Assembly: GCA_018398585.1 (NCBI GenBank)
Contig: JAGTTD010000018.1
Span: 12,779,501 to 12,843,500 of the forward strand
DNA length: 64,000 nt
DNA from: Simmondsia chinensis
Taxonomy: Eukaryota; Streptophyta; Magnoliopsida; Caryophyllales; Simmondsiaceae
Direction of reading: 5' to 3'
Part shown: piece by piece, positions 11,890-23,300 of the stretch
Numbering within the stretch: the first letter of the stretch is position 1
Layout of the letters: each line of letters begins with the position of its first letter
Program-made: the position numbers and the translations under genes
Notes under the pieces: model-generated
Seen by the model: only the letters and a program-made list of their open reading frames with translations
Told to the model about the DNA's origin: nothing
Database searches by the model: none

Positions 11890-13740
11890 AAAACAAACAG
11901 GCACATATGGCTGCATCACCACTGAATGAGACCCAGTGTAGGGAAAGACGTCAAATTGTATAAAGCTGGGGAGAGATTAACAGGGGTTAGGACCAATTAC
12001 ATCCTTTCTCCATCCTTGCAAAAAGCTCAACTATATCAGAATCATCACCATCATAGGTCAAACCAAGTTTTTTCTCTAGTTTCCACTCACGCTTCGCATC
12101 AAGAGGCTTATCAACATATTTAACACTGTTGCCTTTCCTTACCTAGTTCCCCAGAGGATTTGACCAATTTCTTCACACTATTCCTGGGAGGCATATCCTT
12201 TAAATTCTTGCCAGTCTCGCTTCGCTTTTTTTTAATCTTGCGCTTCTGGTGATCTTCGACTTTTTTTTTACGACAAAAAGCTAGTATCCTTGTGACCCAT
12301 CACCATCGTCCTTCTTCTCTCCCCTATCTTACAAGGCTCCTCTACACTTCGAAGTAATTGTCAATTCAAAACCAGGCGGATACTCAGGTCATGAAGACCT
12401 AGAATCATTATCACTACTAGCATCTCGAACCTGGTTTAAAAGAATACATGTAGGACCTTGGGGCCCCGCTGAGCCGTTAACATCAATCTCATTCCAAGGT
12501 AAGGCAAGACGAGAGTGACTTTCCTAGATTGGTGCTTGGAGATTTGAGTAGAGGAAGGTAGATAGAACGGCCAAGTGTGGTACGGAAGATCCCATGTCCA
12601 TCTACCGATAAACTAACCACCAACATGAATCTCAAACTGGCCCACACCATGCTCCATCGACCACATAGTAAACCTAGACAAAATTGGATGAGGACCCAAG
12701 GAAACTCCACAATCACCCAAGTCGGCCACCGAGAGCTCGTGCATGGAGAAATCACCTATAATACGTGTTTGTAACTAAAACATGTCCTGGTGTCAAGTTC
12801 ATACTAATAAGATGATTCTAACTCCGTGGAAAGCTTGGCATATATGGTGAGGATGATAACTTGAGGGGAGTAATTTGGGATTAACTAAGAATTACCTTCT
12901 TTAACAAAACTCAAACGAGATCCCTCATTGAGCTGTACTTGGACCACTTGATGGATCAGCAATGGGAAGCCAGTTTCAATAAGTACTCTTGCAATGTCAA
13001 TGCACCTCATTGTAGACATTCTAGTGTCCACCCAATAAACTTGCCCTCGAAATTGCCGAAATTAGTGAAGCATTCATTCGACTAATATTGGACCGACAAT
13101 CCGTGGATCTCAATCCAGACTCTTCCACTCAAGAAACCCAAGGTCTGGTGTGAGTATCTATACACCTTCTTAAATTTGTGGAGTAGCAACTGTTTTCGAG
13201 GCTTGAGATATGACTCCACCTCGAACGAGTAAGCGATTATTGACCTGTTTAGCCATTTGTCCACACACTTGTTTGTATTCCCCACCACAATCTTGGGACT
13301 GACCTAACCCACACCCTCCCCAGTGGGAGATCTAGATGGAGTATCATCCCTATCATGACTAACAATGGAATAACCGAATACACGGTGAATCCCTTATTAA
13401 GGCCGGACCCGATGAGATATAGGAGAAGCCTTTTTGTTAAATTTAGCCCAATCAACTCTAATCACGAATCCCACAATCCATCTTCCGTTCATATTTGCAA
13501 TTACCCTGGTAGCTTCACTCCTAATACGGAACCTAATAAAGCTCTAGGAAAGACTTGACCTCACTCTTCTTTTTTGAGGAACAAAAGTGTCATAAATTGA
13601 ATCCCAATCATGAAACACGGCTTTGAGCCATGAATTTGTCGTTCTCTCCGGAATTCCATCAACGAAGATGAATATGGCGTCTTCGGAACTCGAAATTACA
13701 ACCACCCAGAAAATGTTTAGCACCAACGTAGGGTGATATG
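11890..13740 (-). pseudogene. Decayed LINE-type ORF1 with RRM domain
   Basis: Read on the minus strand, it starts near 13740 with an RRM-like segment (IFVDGIPE, then VPQKRRVRSSLS). This is like the RRM at the N-terminus of plant L1-type ORF1 proteins. Further on come RVWIEIHGLS (about 13130) and, in another frame, a WVDTRMS...DIARVLIETGFP stretch at 12915-13025 that resembles the post-RRM region of the same proteins. Several frameshifts and stops separate the pieces. Toward 11.9 kb only basic, low-similarity fragments remain. No endonuclease or reverse transcriptase was seen downstream, so it is a 3'-truncated or rearranged remnant. A processed copy of an RRM host gene is less likely. Confidence 0.6.
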
Positions 13741-13891
13741 CAGCAGCGACGATGTAGGAATGAATGAGATGGTAGGTGTTTTTGTTGGGTGGGGTAACCG
13801 ATGGTGTTGGTGGGAATTGAGAGAGAGAGAGAGAGAGATTGGTGGTGGGAATTTGACCTTTAGGGTGTTAGGGTAGCGGGGGTTATGAATA

Positions 13892-14237
13892 TGCTGGGTT
13901 ATATATGAAGTCTAGTTGTATTGGGCCTTATTTATGAGATATAGGATTGGGCCAATCCTATTGAGGCCCATGACACACTGAGGTTTTAGTGTAGCTGCTC
14001 TATATATACACGAGATGTGTATGTTACCATTAGGATTTGAGAGAGGAGAGTGAATTGAAAAGAACTATTTGTAACAATTCTAAAGTAATAAAATTCTCCT
14101 AGCAACTCCATGGACATAGGCATTTTAGGTTGAACTAGATAAATCTGTGTGTTTGTTTGTTTTATTTTCTCTTTGAATCTTTCATTATTTGCTGATAAAA
14201 AATATCTTTCGTTGTTTAGTTGTTGCATTTCCTAACA
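13892..14237 (+). repeat. 5' LTR of the 13.9-16.3 kb element
   Basis: This LTR is about 346 bp, starts TGCTGGGTTATA and ends CTAACA. TATA-like 'ctatatatac' lies at about 14001. It is clearly diverged from its partner at 15962-16276, so the element is old. Confidence 0.75.
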
Positions 14238-14647
14238 ATTAGTATCCGAACTTAAGTTTAGAGTCTAAGTGGAACCTAAATCAAAGGTTTATCAGCCAGT
14301 GGAAGTTGAGACTAGGTCCCTAATGTCAGTGGTGAAAATCCGGACGGAGGTTCTAGTGGTGACCCGATCTCAACGGTAAAGGCACAGTGGTAGTTCATTT
14401 GTGTAGATCTAGGGTTTGATCAGTAAATCGAAGGTGTAAAATGCTGCAGTGCCAAGTTGGAGTGACAAGTGTGCCTTGGTGAAAGAGGTGGTGGCTGAGC
14501 GTTAGTGGTGGTGATATGGTTCAAGTGGAGGAGCGAGAGACTATATCCATGTACTTGATCGGTAGATCTGGTGGAAACAATGCCAATCGGTGTTGGAGAA
14601 GCGGGTTCAAATGCCGGTAGGAGAACCAGCAGTGGCATGACACCTTG

Positions 14648-15155
14648 TGTCATGTACTTAGGTTTATATTAATTAATTCTCTTAATTTCTAGTTCTAATT
14701 TGTTGAATTAAGCTAGAATTATTAGAATTAACATTTTACTCTTTCCAATTTGCCTAAAAAATGGTTTTGGTAATTAAATTACCTAACTAATTTTTAATTA
14801 GGTATTTCGGCGGAAAAAATTAGTTTTTTAGCAGTTGGAAGCTTGCTGTTTTGGTTGCTACAGTAGTTTAGTTCAGATTTTAATAGATTTGGATTAATAT
14901 TTGCTGTTTTTTCCCTTCTTTCCTTATCCCCTATGTCTATATAAAGAGGGGAAGTGCATTGTACTAAACAATTTTGATGATAATAAGAAAATACAACTTC
15001 AATCTCTCTCTCTCTCCCCCTCTATCTCTCTCTTTCTCCCTTACTTCTTCAATTTCTACTTCTCCCATAATCTCTTTTCTCTCTCTCCCTCTCTTTCACT
15101 CAATCAAATTCAAGAAATATTAGTTTATGGCCTATAATTCAATTGGGTCATGACA
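14648..15155 (+). mobile_element. Solo LTR, 508 bp, nested
   Basis: It starts TGTCATGTACTTAGG and ends GGGTCATGACA, giving 7-bp perfect terminal inverted repeats (TGTCATG/CATGACA). It is flanked by ccttg at 14643-14647 and 15156-15160. An internal TATA box (tatataaag, about 14939) is followed by CT-rich sequence. No internal domain is present, so it is a solo LTR inserted in the interior of the surrounding LTR element. Confidence 0.88.
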
Positions 15156-15655
15156 CCTTGGTCTTACCTAGGCAAAGAGCGATGGTTGAAGCTTTGTGGT
15201 GGCAGCCTTTACGAAGAGATATGATGGTGGCGTGTCCATTTGAGCACGCAAGCGAAGCGATAGTTGATGGTACCCAAAGCATAGATGACGTGCTATGTAC
15301 ACGAGGGTTTTGAAGCTGGTGAGAGGTTGATGTTGCTGGCGATGGTTTGAAGATTGCAAAGATCTCCGGTTGTTGTTTGAACGCTGACAACGATGGCCAG
15401 TAGTGGTGACACAGCGGCGTTTGGTGACGCTTGAGGTTAGGCAAGAAGAAAAACCCTAAGCAGAGATGATATCTGTGGTGTTGCGAGTCCTCAAACGAGA
15501 TGACTGCTGTAGAGGAGGCGACAGCGGTCTGTGTGAGTTGACAATGGTCGAAATTTCGAAGCCGGTGGCCGATAGTGAGAGACCTGGCTAGGGTTGCTTG
15601 GAGGTACCTTGGCAGCGGCTGTTTTGGCTTCATGAAATATTACGATTTCAACAAG

Positions 15656-15821
15656 GGGGGTTTTTTTTTTTTTTTTTTTAACAGCTTGGCACTTCGCCTC
15701 TTTTTGAGGGTTAGCCTATTATTGGGGAGGGGGGTAGGGATGGGGGTGGGTGAGGTTCGAACTTGTGGTGTGGGGAGTAGAACTCCACCCCAAAACCATT
15801 GGGGCACCTCAAGGAACCTCG
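15656..15821 (-). mobile_element. tRNA-derived SINE with poly(A) tail
   Basis: An exact 10-bp duplication tttcaacaag flanks it (15646-15655, 15822-15831). Read on the minus strand it has a box A-like TGCCCCAATGG and a good box B (gttcgaacctc), and ends in about 17 A followed by CCCCCC. Length 166 bp, pol III boxes and an A tail define a SINE. It lies inside the LTR element interior. Confidence 0.82.
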
Positions 15822-15961
15822 TTTCAACAAGTTGAGTTGATCGAGTTTAAATAATCTAATTGGGTTGGGTCCTTAAATTTCTATTAAATCTAAAGTGTAA
15901 ACTTCTCAGGTGATTTAGTCAGATAATGGTAATAATCCGACTAGATTTCAAGTGGGAGAAT

Positions 15962-16276
15962 TGTTTGGTTATGTGTAGAATCTGGTTATATTAGGCCTTG
16001 TTTACGAGATATATGATTGGGTCAATCCTATTAAGGTTCATATCACACTGGGGTTTTAGTGTAATAACTCTATATATACATGGGATATGTATGTTATCAT
16101 TAGGGTTTGAGAGAAAAGAGTGAATTGAAGAAAACTCTCTATAACAATTACAAAGCAGTAAAATTCTCCCTACAACTCCTTGGACGTAGGCATTTTAGAT
16201 CAAACTATGTAAATATGTGTTTGTTTTCTATTTTCTCGTTGAATCTTGCATTGTTTAGTTGTTGCGTTTCCAAACA
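15962..16276 (+). repeat. 3' LTR of the 13.9-16.3 kb element
   Basis: TGTTTGG...CCAAACA ends with a purine tract immediately upstream. It is homologous to 13892-14237. Confidence 0.75.
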
Positions 16277-19200
16277 AAAGATTTAAACATGAGTGTTGGG
16301 GAGGGGGGAGAGAGAGAATGGTAGTGGGGATGAGTTGGGGGTGGTGGTTATTTGACCGTTGGTGGTGGGGGTGATGCAGATTGAGAGAGAGAGAGAACAC
16401 TGGAGCGAATGTGTTGGGGATAGTGGAGGTGGTAGCTATTTGACCGTTGATGGTGGAGTTGGTGGTGGAGTGGTGAGGATTGAGAGAAAGTGACTTTTGG
16501 AAGAGATTGGTTGGTGGAGGTGGTCGTCGCTAGTGGTGGGGAAAGAAGGGTGGCGATGGTGGCCGGAAGAAGTTAAGAGGTTATGTTTGATTTGAGCGAA
16601 ATGAGAGTTAATGATAGCTCCCTTAAAAAAAATTTTCCTTTTCCTCGGTATACAAAATAAAGAGGGTTTATTCCTTAAAATTTTTTACTCGTGTGAATTA
16701 GAAGTGTTGCAATAGTCGCTATAATGAAAAACTTCAACCCCATGAGCCAAAAAAATTTCAAAACTTCGAATCCAAAATCAAAAGAAAAAATATTGCTACA
16801 AGATATAACTAATGGGCTAAGTTGAACCACGATCTGCATTGACCCACAACCTTAGGACTTGTTAGATGAAGGGGTGAAATCGACCCAAATTAGAATTGTG
16901 CATGGGTATCGTTATTTGGGCTTTAACCCATCACAATTTGCCCTTTGATCCATTTTCTGCATAAGACGAGTCTTGCTTTGCAATCAGCATGATTAAGATC
17001 CAATTAGATTTATACAATTCTTACCTATACCAAAATTTATAAAGATTTTGACTTTTTCGTGCAAATATCTTCAAAATAGGGGTTAGAGTTAAAAGGTTCT
17101 ACACATATTTTGCTTCAAAAATAATTATATAAATAGAAAGAAAGAATTCCACATGTATTCAGCCAACCAAAGTTTAACCAGCTCAAACTGACCAACCCGA
17201 GTGTTCATACAACTAAACAACTTGAGTCATGTCGAGAAGCCTTTCCTCTAATCTAACTAAACTCCATACTCTTGTATACTAACATGTGTTAAATTGTCTT
17301 TACAGATGGGTCCAAAGAAATAAATAAAGTTTTGGCCTCTTTGCCTCATTAATCTTACTTACCAAATAGGAATAAAGGCGTGCCTATAAAGGGATTTAAA
17401 ATTTTTAATCCTTGAAAGCTATATACCTTAAAAGATTCTGCAATGCCAGATTTGCCCTTAGTTTTACCCAAAGGCATTCATGCCCTCAATGTCACTGCTA
17501 CAGTAATTAAATTATCCAATCATAATTTTGAATTTAACTCCTAGATAATTGTTGAATACGTTCAATAAATAAATACGAAAATTGTGGAGTAAAATTCATT
17601 TCTATGTTACCCTGTAGAATCTGTTGAGTCCCAATCACCTACCAAATTGCTCATATACAGAATATAGCGCGTAACTTTAGATCCTTCTGTGTTTGTCAAA
17701 GAAAATATCAATATCAAGCAATAATAACACGATACCTTAATCTCTTCCAGAAGTCAATTTTCACGTTGCGAATCATTTCAAATCTAGTATAATTTGAGTC
17801 CTAAACTAGGCCAAACTAAAAGTTTCCTTAGCATCTTTTATACGTAAACAAACACAAATAGAAAAAGAGAACATGTAAGCTTAGACATTAGGGTTGTAGT
17901 GCTTTAAAACAAAATGCATTCTTTCAATCTTTTGCGAAGAACCTGTACCACTAGCAATGTAAATGAACTTGCGCCACCTTGTTCAAAACCTTTGGTTAGC
18001 TCATCTTAAGAGAGAGCTGAGTTAATCCTGAACTTAGTACAGTTCAAGTTCAAAGACTTGTGGGCTAAAACAAGCCTAAAGAGTCATATTTAAGCGTAAA
18101 TAAGCCGAACTCAAGCCTACCCGATTGAAAACAAACTTATCAAACTTAAATAAGCAAGCTCACTGAGCTAGGTTCATACTTAGCAGAGCCACGCTGAACT
18201 CCAAATCAAGATCTCCAAGCTCAGCAAACTTCAAGCCAACCCAAGCTCATCCAAATGCTGGCAAGCAGGGCCTCAAGACTGTCCGAGTTTAGGCTTCCTA
18301 ATTTACACCCCTACATCAGCAACTGTTAAATATTGGAATGGTAAAGCATAATATGCTAGTCGCCAAGCACATCTTTCACATTCTAGACAAGAATGCTAAT
18401 TGATACGTGCGAAATATGTGTTAATTGCCAAGTGCCAAAACGCACCCTAGTTTCAGACATAGCTGCATGAAGCAGGAGCAGAACTAGAAAAGGGGTAGTG
18501 GCAGTCGCAAAAGTTTCTAAGATTGCGATGTGGAGGGAACATTTATATTACTATACATTAGATATGTAAGAAAAATAGATGAAATGTCATTACTTGAGCT
18601 GTTCAAAGTATAAATATCAAAACAATGTCAATATTAGGCAATAATCAAGAAATTGAATACTCAATGATGACTATCAAGAAACCTACTCCAACTTGTCCAC
18701 CCACTTCAATTATTCTTTAAATCAAGTAATATAATTAGCCAACAAATCGTCTAATAGGTATCTTCTTATCAAAATGATTTCATGACTGGTTGAATTGTGT
18801 TTATGTCAAGTTTGATATGCATTGGAACCAAGAATTTGACTTCAAAACTCCGAATTGCATTATTTTCTTTCTGTAAAGCAAGGTTGGTTCTCACGGACGG
18901 GATCAAAACCTTAGGACATCATGCCCTCAAACATCATTTATAAGTGCTTTACCAGTAAAATAAGACCTCATGGGAGAGTTTCACATAATTAATCAGCTGA
19001 AGGGCAACATTATGCAGAACATTAATTCTTCTCCCTCGATATAGGATGCTCAAATACCAGTCCTGATCGAGAAGAGGGAATGGACCAGGTCATTTGGTCT
19101 AGGACTAGATTGAACTCGCTGCTATTTGGTGCCATCCTAGGTCCTTATTTGGACTTTTAACAAGCTTTCAGTCTAACGCAGCCAGTAAATTTTGATCCAA

Positions 19201-19488
19201 TCCTCGAGGCATCATTCAGAATTTTATCTATCTTTGCTATACTTCCAGTCAGCCCAACCCGAATTTGTACCAATTAACACCATCTACCTAGAACATGGAA
19301 CAAAATATAACTAAGATGAGAAGTATATCCTACTTGACAGAACTAGAACTTGGAAACTTGACATAGATGCATGGGACAGGTAATGTCACTGAACTATGAA
19401 TTTAACAGACTGCTCATAACAAGAATACAGCTTAGAGTACCAAAACAGAAATTATGAATCCACGTTACATTTTCAGAAATGATTCAAC
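16277..19488. other. Intergenic, 3' side of the MAC5-like gene
   Basis: A GA/GT-rich low-complexity stretch at 16290-16570 is followed by AT-rich sequence without convincing ORFs. A possible hAT-type MITE lies at 17952-18314. The last several hundred bases before 19489 may be 3' UTR or a 3' UTR intron of the gene. No clear polyadenylation signal could be picked out. Confidence 0.5.
17952..18314. mobile_element. Possible hAT-type MITE (agctcaag/cctaaactc-rich)
   Basis: The right end reads ...aatttacacccccta-like (tttacacccct), whose reverse, TAGGGGTGTAAAT, is a common hAT MITE terminus. The left end tagcaatgtaaat is a degenerate match. The interior is rich in 'aagctca/gagcc' words, as in a plant hAT MITE class, and resembles 21440-21712. 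No TSD was found. Confidence 0.4.
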
Positions 19489-20371
19489 TTACCAAATCAG
19501 AAGCATTTGTAGTTTTACGGCTGGGAAGGCCCTGAAGGCACAGGCGGCGGGTGGCGGTGGCGGTGGCCGCTGCTGCTGCTGAGTTGCAGCTGAGGGAGGC
19601 ACTGCATGGGGATATTGCGCTGGAGGATACTGTTGATACTGGGGTGGTGGTGGTGGCGGTGGCGGCATATAACCATAAGGTGGATAAAATGGTTGGTGGT
19701 GGTGATACTGCCCTTGTGGTGGACGTGGAGGCGGCATCGCCTGGTAACCATAAGGCTGCTGACCCTGTGGCTGCTGCTCAGACCCAGGCCGATTATCTGC
19801 TGAACCTGAGGAACCAGCACTGGAAGCTCCCTCGTGGGACGGAACGAGCGCACCCATTCTTTGGGGGTCCATGGATGGATAGAAAGCCCTTTCCTGCTGA
19901 GATGGTGGTGGTGGGATGTTGAAATAATGCATCTGTGGAGCATGGTCCGGCACCCCTGGAGGCTGAAGCTGATTCTGTTGTGATATAACAGCCCTCGGAA
20001 GCAACCCACTGTGAGCCACAGATTGTCTGACGTCTTCTGAGCTATCCGTTTCGGCTTTTGGCTGCTGAGGCCTGCCCCACATGAGCTTCAGCCTTAAACC
20101 TTTTATGACGAGCTTGTTTGAGAGCTCTTCTGCAGCCTTCTCTGCAGCTTCTCGGGTGGTGTAGGTGACAAACGCACAAGCTCGTTGGAGCACCATCCTT
20201 ATGGATTCAATCTCGCCATGGGAGTAGAAGTGGTCTCTGAGGTCTTGCTCAGTGATCCTAGCATCAAGCCCCCCTACATACAGAGTTCTTATGCTTTCGT
20301 CCTCCGGCGGTTCCAGTGACTGCATTTCACCAGCCTTACTAAGCAGCTTCATTGCAACAGGATCATTCACT
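19489..20371 (-). CDS. MAC5: MAC5-like gene exon 4 (RRM and Pro-rich tail)
   Basis: It starts after TTGTCAG with [10 protein letters not shown], carries the RRM (LYVGGL to LKLMWGRP), the conserved [16 protein letters not shown] block and a low-complexity tail ([27 protein letters not shown]). The stop at 19489-19491 follows the frame of the RRM. The tail after the proline run (ACAFRAF...) is not low-complexity like what precedes it, which hints at a 1-base slip in the repeats. Confidence 0.85.
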
Positions 20372-23300
20372 CTGACAACGTAAGAAAGTGAAAATATAAG
20401 AGCCGAAGACAAATGAAATAAGCACTCCGAACCAAAGTCTGAACATCCATGCCATAAGACTAAGCAGGAAGTAAAGCATAACAGAACAGATTATCAAAGC
20501 ATAACAAAGTCGAATGGAATGGACAAACGACCATGTCAGACGCAGCATTTTCAACACTTAAAAGTCAATCATAATGTCCGGAGTATCCATCCTCACAGAC
20601 CAAGGAAATTCAATTCTCGTTCTTACTTGACAATATATATGGTATGCATGCAGGTGCAGAGAGAACTTTCCCCAAAGTATTTGCTTACTAGCCATTCAAT
20701 AAGGCACCCACCAGTAATTCCTCAATGCCTCTTTCCCTGCCGTATTGAACAACACACACACACATGTAGAACCCCCACCTGGCCTCCATTTACCATATCA
20801 AAGGAACAAAGTAATATTGTTCTAAATGTTTTCCAGGTTTGACCAATAATTGGTTTCCAAGGTAAAATCTACGGTATACGACTGAAACTAGAAGGGAATA
20901 ACAAGAGATATGAACAGGATTTTAAGCTAATCCAGATAAATTCGTCAGTTGCCGTAACGGTACCATCACCTCTATGAAGGTGGTGAGTGGGATGTCACCA
21001 AGTAGAGTAGCCACAATCAGAAATTCATATCGAAGTATTTTGAAACAACATCAGAGTAGCACTACAAAAGGTAGTGATTCAAAAAGCATCAGTTTCGTCA
21101 TCTTTGCCAATATGTTGAGGGCAACATCAAATGAGACAGAAGTCTCATAAAAAGAGTAGCAACAAGTCCAAGAAGTTATGGAGGAACAAAGTGACATGAC
21201 AGATAATTTTGGTCTTGAAGAGGACGGAGTTTCATGACACCTGGAATGGTATGAGAACCATGGAGTCTTAACAACTCAATGAGAGGACTCTTGAAAATGT
21301 CAAGTCGCCAGTCATCAAGATGATCCCAACAGGTCCGTAGAGCATTTTTCTACTGTTCTTCGCTTAGGGGATGGAAAATACTTCCTTTTGAAGAAGCAAT
21401 GAGTTCTAGCTCCAAACTAACGGCCACCTGCTACAACTAATTGTGGAGAAGCTAACGGTAACAGAGCCAAGTTAAATCAAGCCAAGCTAAGCCAAGCTCG
21501 AGCCAAATGGAGCCTAAAATGAGCATATATCCAACTTAAAATAGCCTAAATGAAAAGACCCTGTTCAAAGCTCGCCGAGCTAGATTCACGTTCAATTGAG
21601 CCAAGTTCGAGCCTAAAGTTTCCAACCTCAAGGAGCTCCAAGCTGAGCCACATTATTGGTGGGCCCAGCCCACAATGAACTTGACCGCAGCTTAGCTCAT
21701 CTACACCCCTTAGTCCATCCATTTCCACATCATCCCCTCTCTGCAACACACTCCCACCACCTGTCACCCATCCCAAGCCCTGGGAAGTGTGTTTTTTACT
21801 AGATTCACGTTCAATTGAAAGACACATCATTTAATTCAAATAAAAGAAAAAACAACGCGTAAAACAAACCCATCCCCTCTCCCCAACACACTCCCAGTCC
21901 CTTGAAAGCCCTACCTCTCCTCATATATTTTCCCATTGCTAACCGGAAGTGGTGGGGAGTAGAGCAGCTGGAGGGATTAGGAGGGTCAAAGCTATTGGGA
22001 GGGGCTTTGTGAGGAAGGACAAGGGATGGGGGAATTCAACTAACGTGGGCAGAGAGAAGGTGGGCAAGACTACTTGGCTAGAGGGGGCTGAGAGGGTGGG
22101 AATTGGGGAATTAGGAGGCACGGAAATGCTTCCAAGAAAGAATTGGAGAAAGGTACTATAACTGGCCCTAGAGACGGGACAAAGGAAGAGAAGAGAGAAT
22201 TATTCTGTTTTTCCATAATTTTAATAATTCAAGGATTTAATCCTTACTGAATTACTTTTCTGCTGTTGTTGTTGTAAGGATTTAATTATTTAGTATATAG
22301 ATAAAGTGAGGGAAACACAATATTTTAGAAGTTTTCCTTTTCTTTTCTTTTTCTTTTTTTTTTTTTTTTCAACAAGCCCTTTGATATAAGAAAATAGAAT
22401 GCATAATCTTATTTAGAGTATTCTCCCTTTTTTTGGTACCAATATGTCAAACATGTTTAGACTCAAATTTGTCTAAACTGTGAGTAAGAAGGAGCAAACA
22501 TGTCATTTCCATGGTCGAAAGCTGGAAAACCAGGTTACATATTGTCATGTTTGAAGGGCCTCACAAATTAATATATGAAGGTAACATAATAATTTTTTTT
22601 TCCCCCCACCCCAGTGGTCTGAAGTTTTTCCAAACATTTTTTGAAGCTCAAACAGAAACCACGACTCTTCCGTGATGCACAAAACCAGGAATGTGAATGG
22701 TAAACAATCACCCACAAACATATGAAAATGAGCAACTAGAAATAATCCTAACACAGTCAATGAAATCTAGAATTTACCAGCACTTCACTTACCCGTAGTA
22801 ACGATCCTTTATATTCTGCTGTGACAACTCCCCAGTGACAGGCATCTCATGCCTGTATGGACACTCAGCTCCTCTAGTACATTCACCTCGTATATAGAAA
22901 CTGCAGACATGTGCTCGGTTTCTTTTGTAATATGGAGCTGTTCTTTGAAGTTTCAAAATAGTATCATTTGGACGCGCCTTTCCATAGGAAGACTCATAAT
23001 CCAAACCAGCTTTAGCCTGCTCGGCACCACACACAATTAGTAACTTGGGATTCTAAAATCTATTCAAGTCGCTCAAAATGTTGGACCATTACGTGTACAT
23101 AACATTGAGACAAACACGCAAGTCAAGAAGATTTCACTTCAATCAAAAAATGGGTATATAAAACAAAACATCTAGGTAAGATAGAAGGAAATAATGGCGA
23201 GTTTCTATTCGTAGATGCGGTGTCACAAAAGCAGGGTGCCAGTGCCATAAACGTTAGACAACACGTTGCAACAATTGAGCAATGTAATAGTTAGCTTGAA

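Larger units (their letters stand above)
13892..16276 (+). mobile_element. Short LTR retrotransposon, non-autonomous or gutted
   Basis: Direct repeats at 13892-14237 and 15962-16276 share long stretches, such as 'actctatatatacatggg' against 'gctctatatatacacgag'. The left copy is followed by a degenerate iMet-type primer-binding site (tagtatccgaac, 14240). The right copy is preceded by a good purine tract (caagtgggagaat) ending at 15961. The right LTR starts TGTTTGG and ends CCAAACA. I saw no clean TSD. After removing the nested solo LTR and SINE the interior is only about 1 kb, GC-richer, with no pol motifs. Confidence 0.75.

Noticed and set aside
15148..15633. 161-aa minus-strand ORF
   Set aside because: It lies in the GC-rich interior of an LTR element, has no recognisable domain and runs up to the SINE; treated as chance.
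19515..20009. His/Pro-rich 164-aa ORF overlapping MAC5 exon 4
   Set aside because: Out-of-frame reading of the CAG/CCA-rich tail. Only its last residues (PSGPSQP) are of interest, as a possible frame-slip signal.
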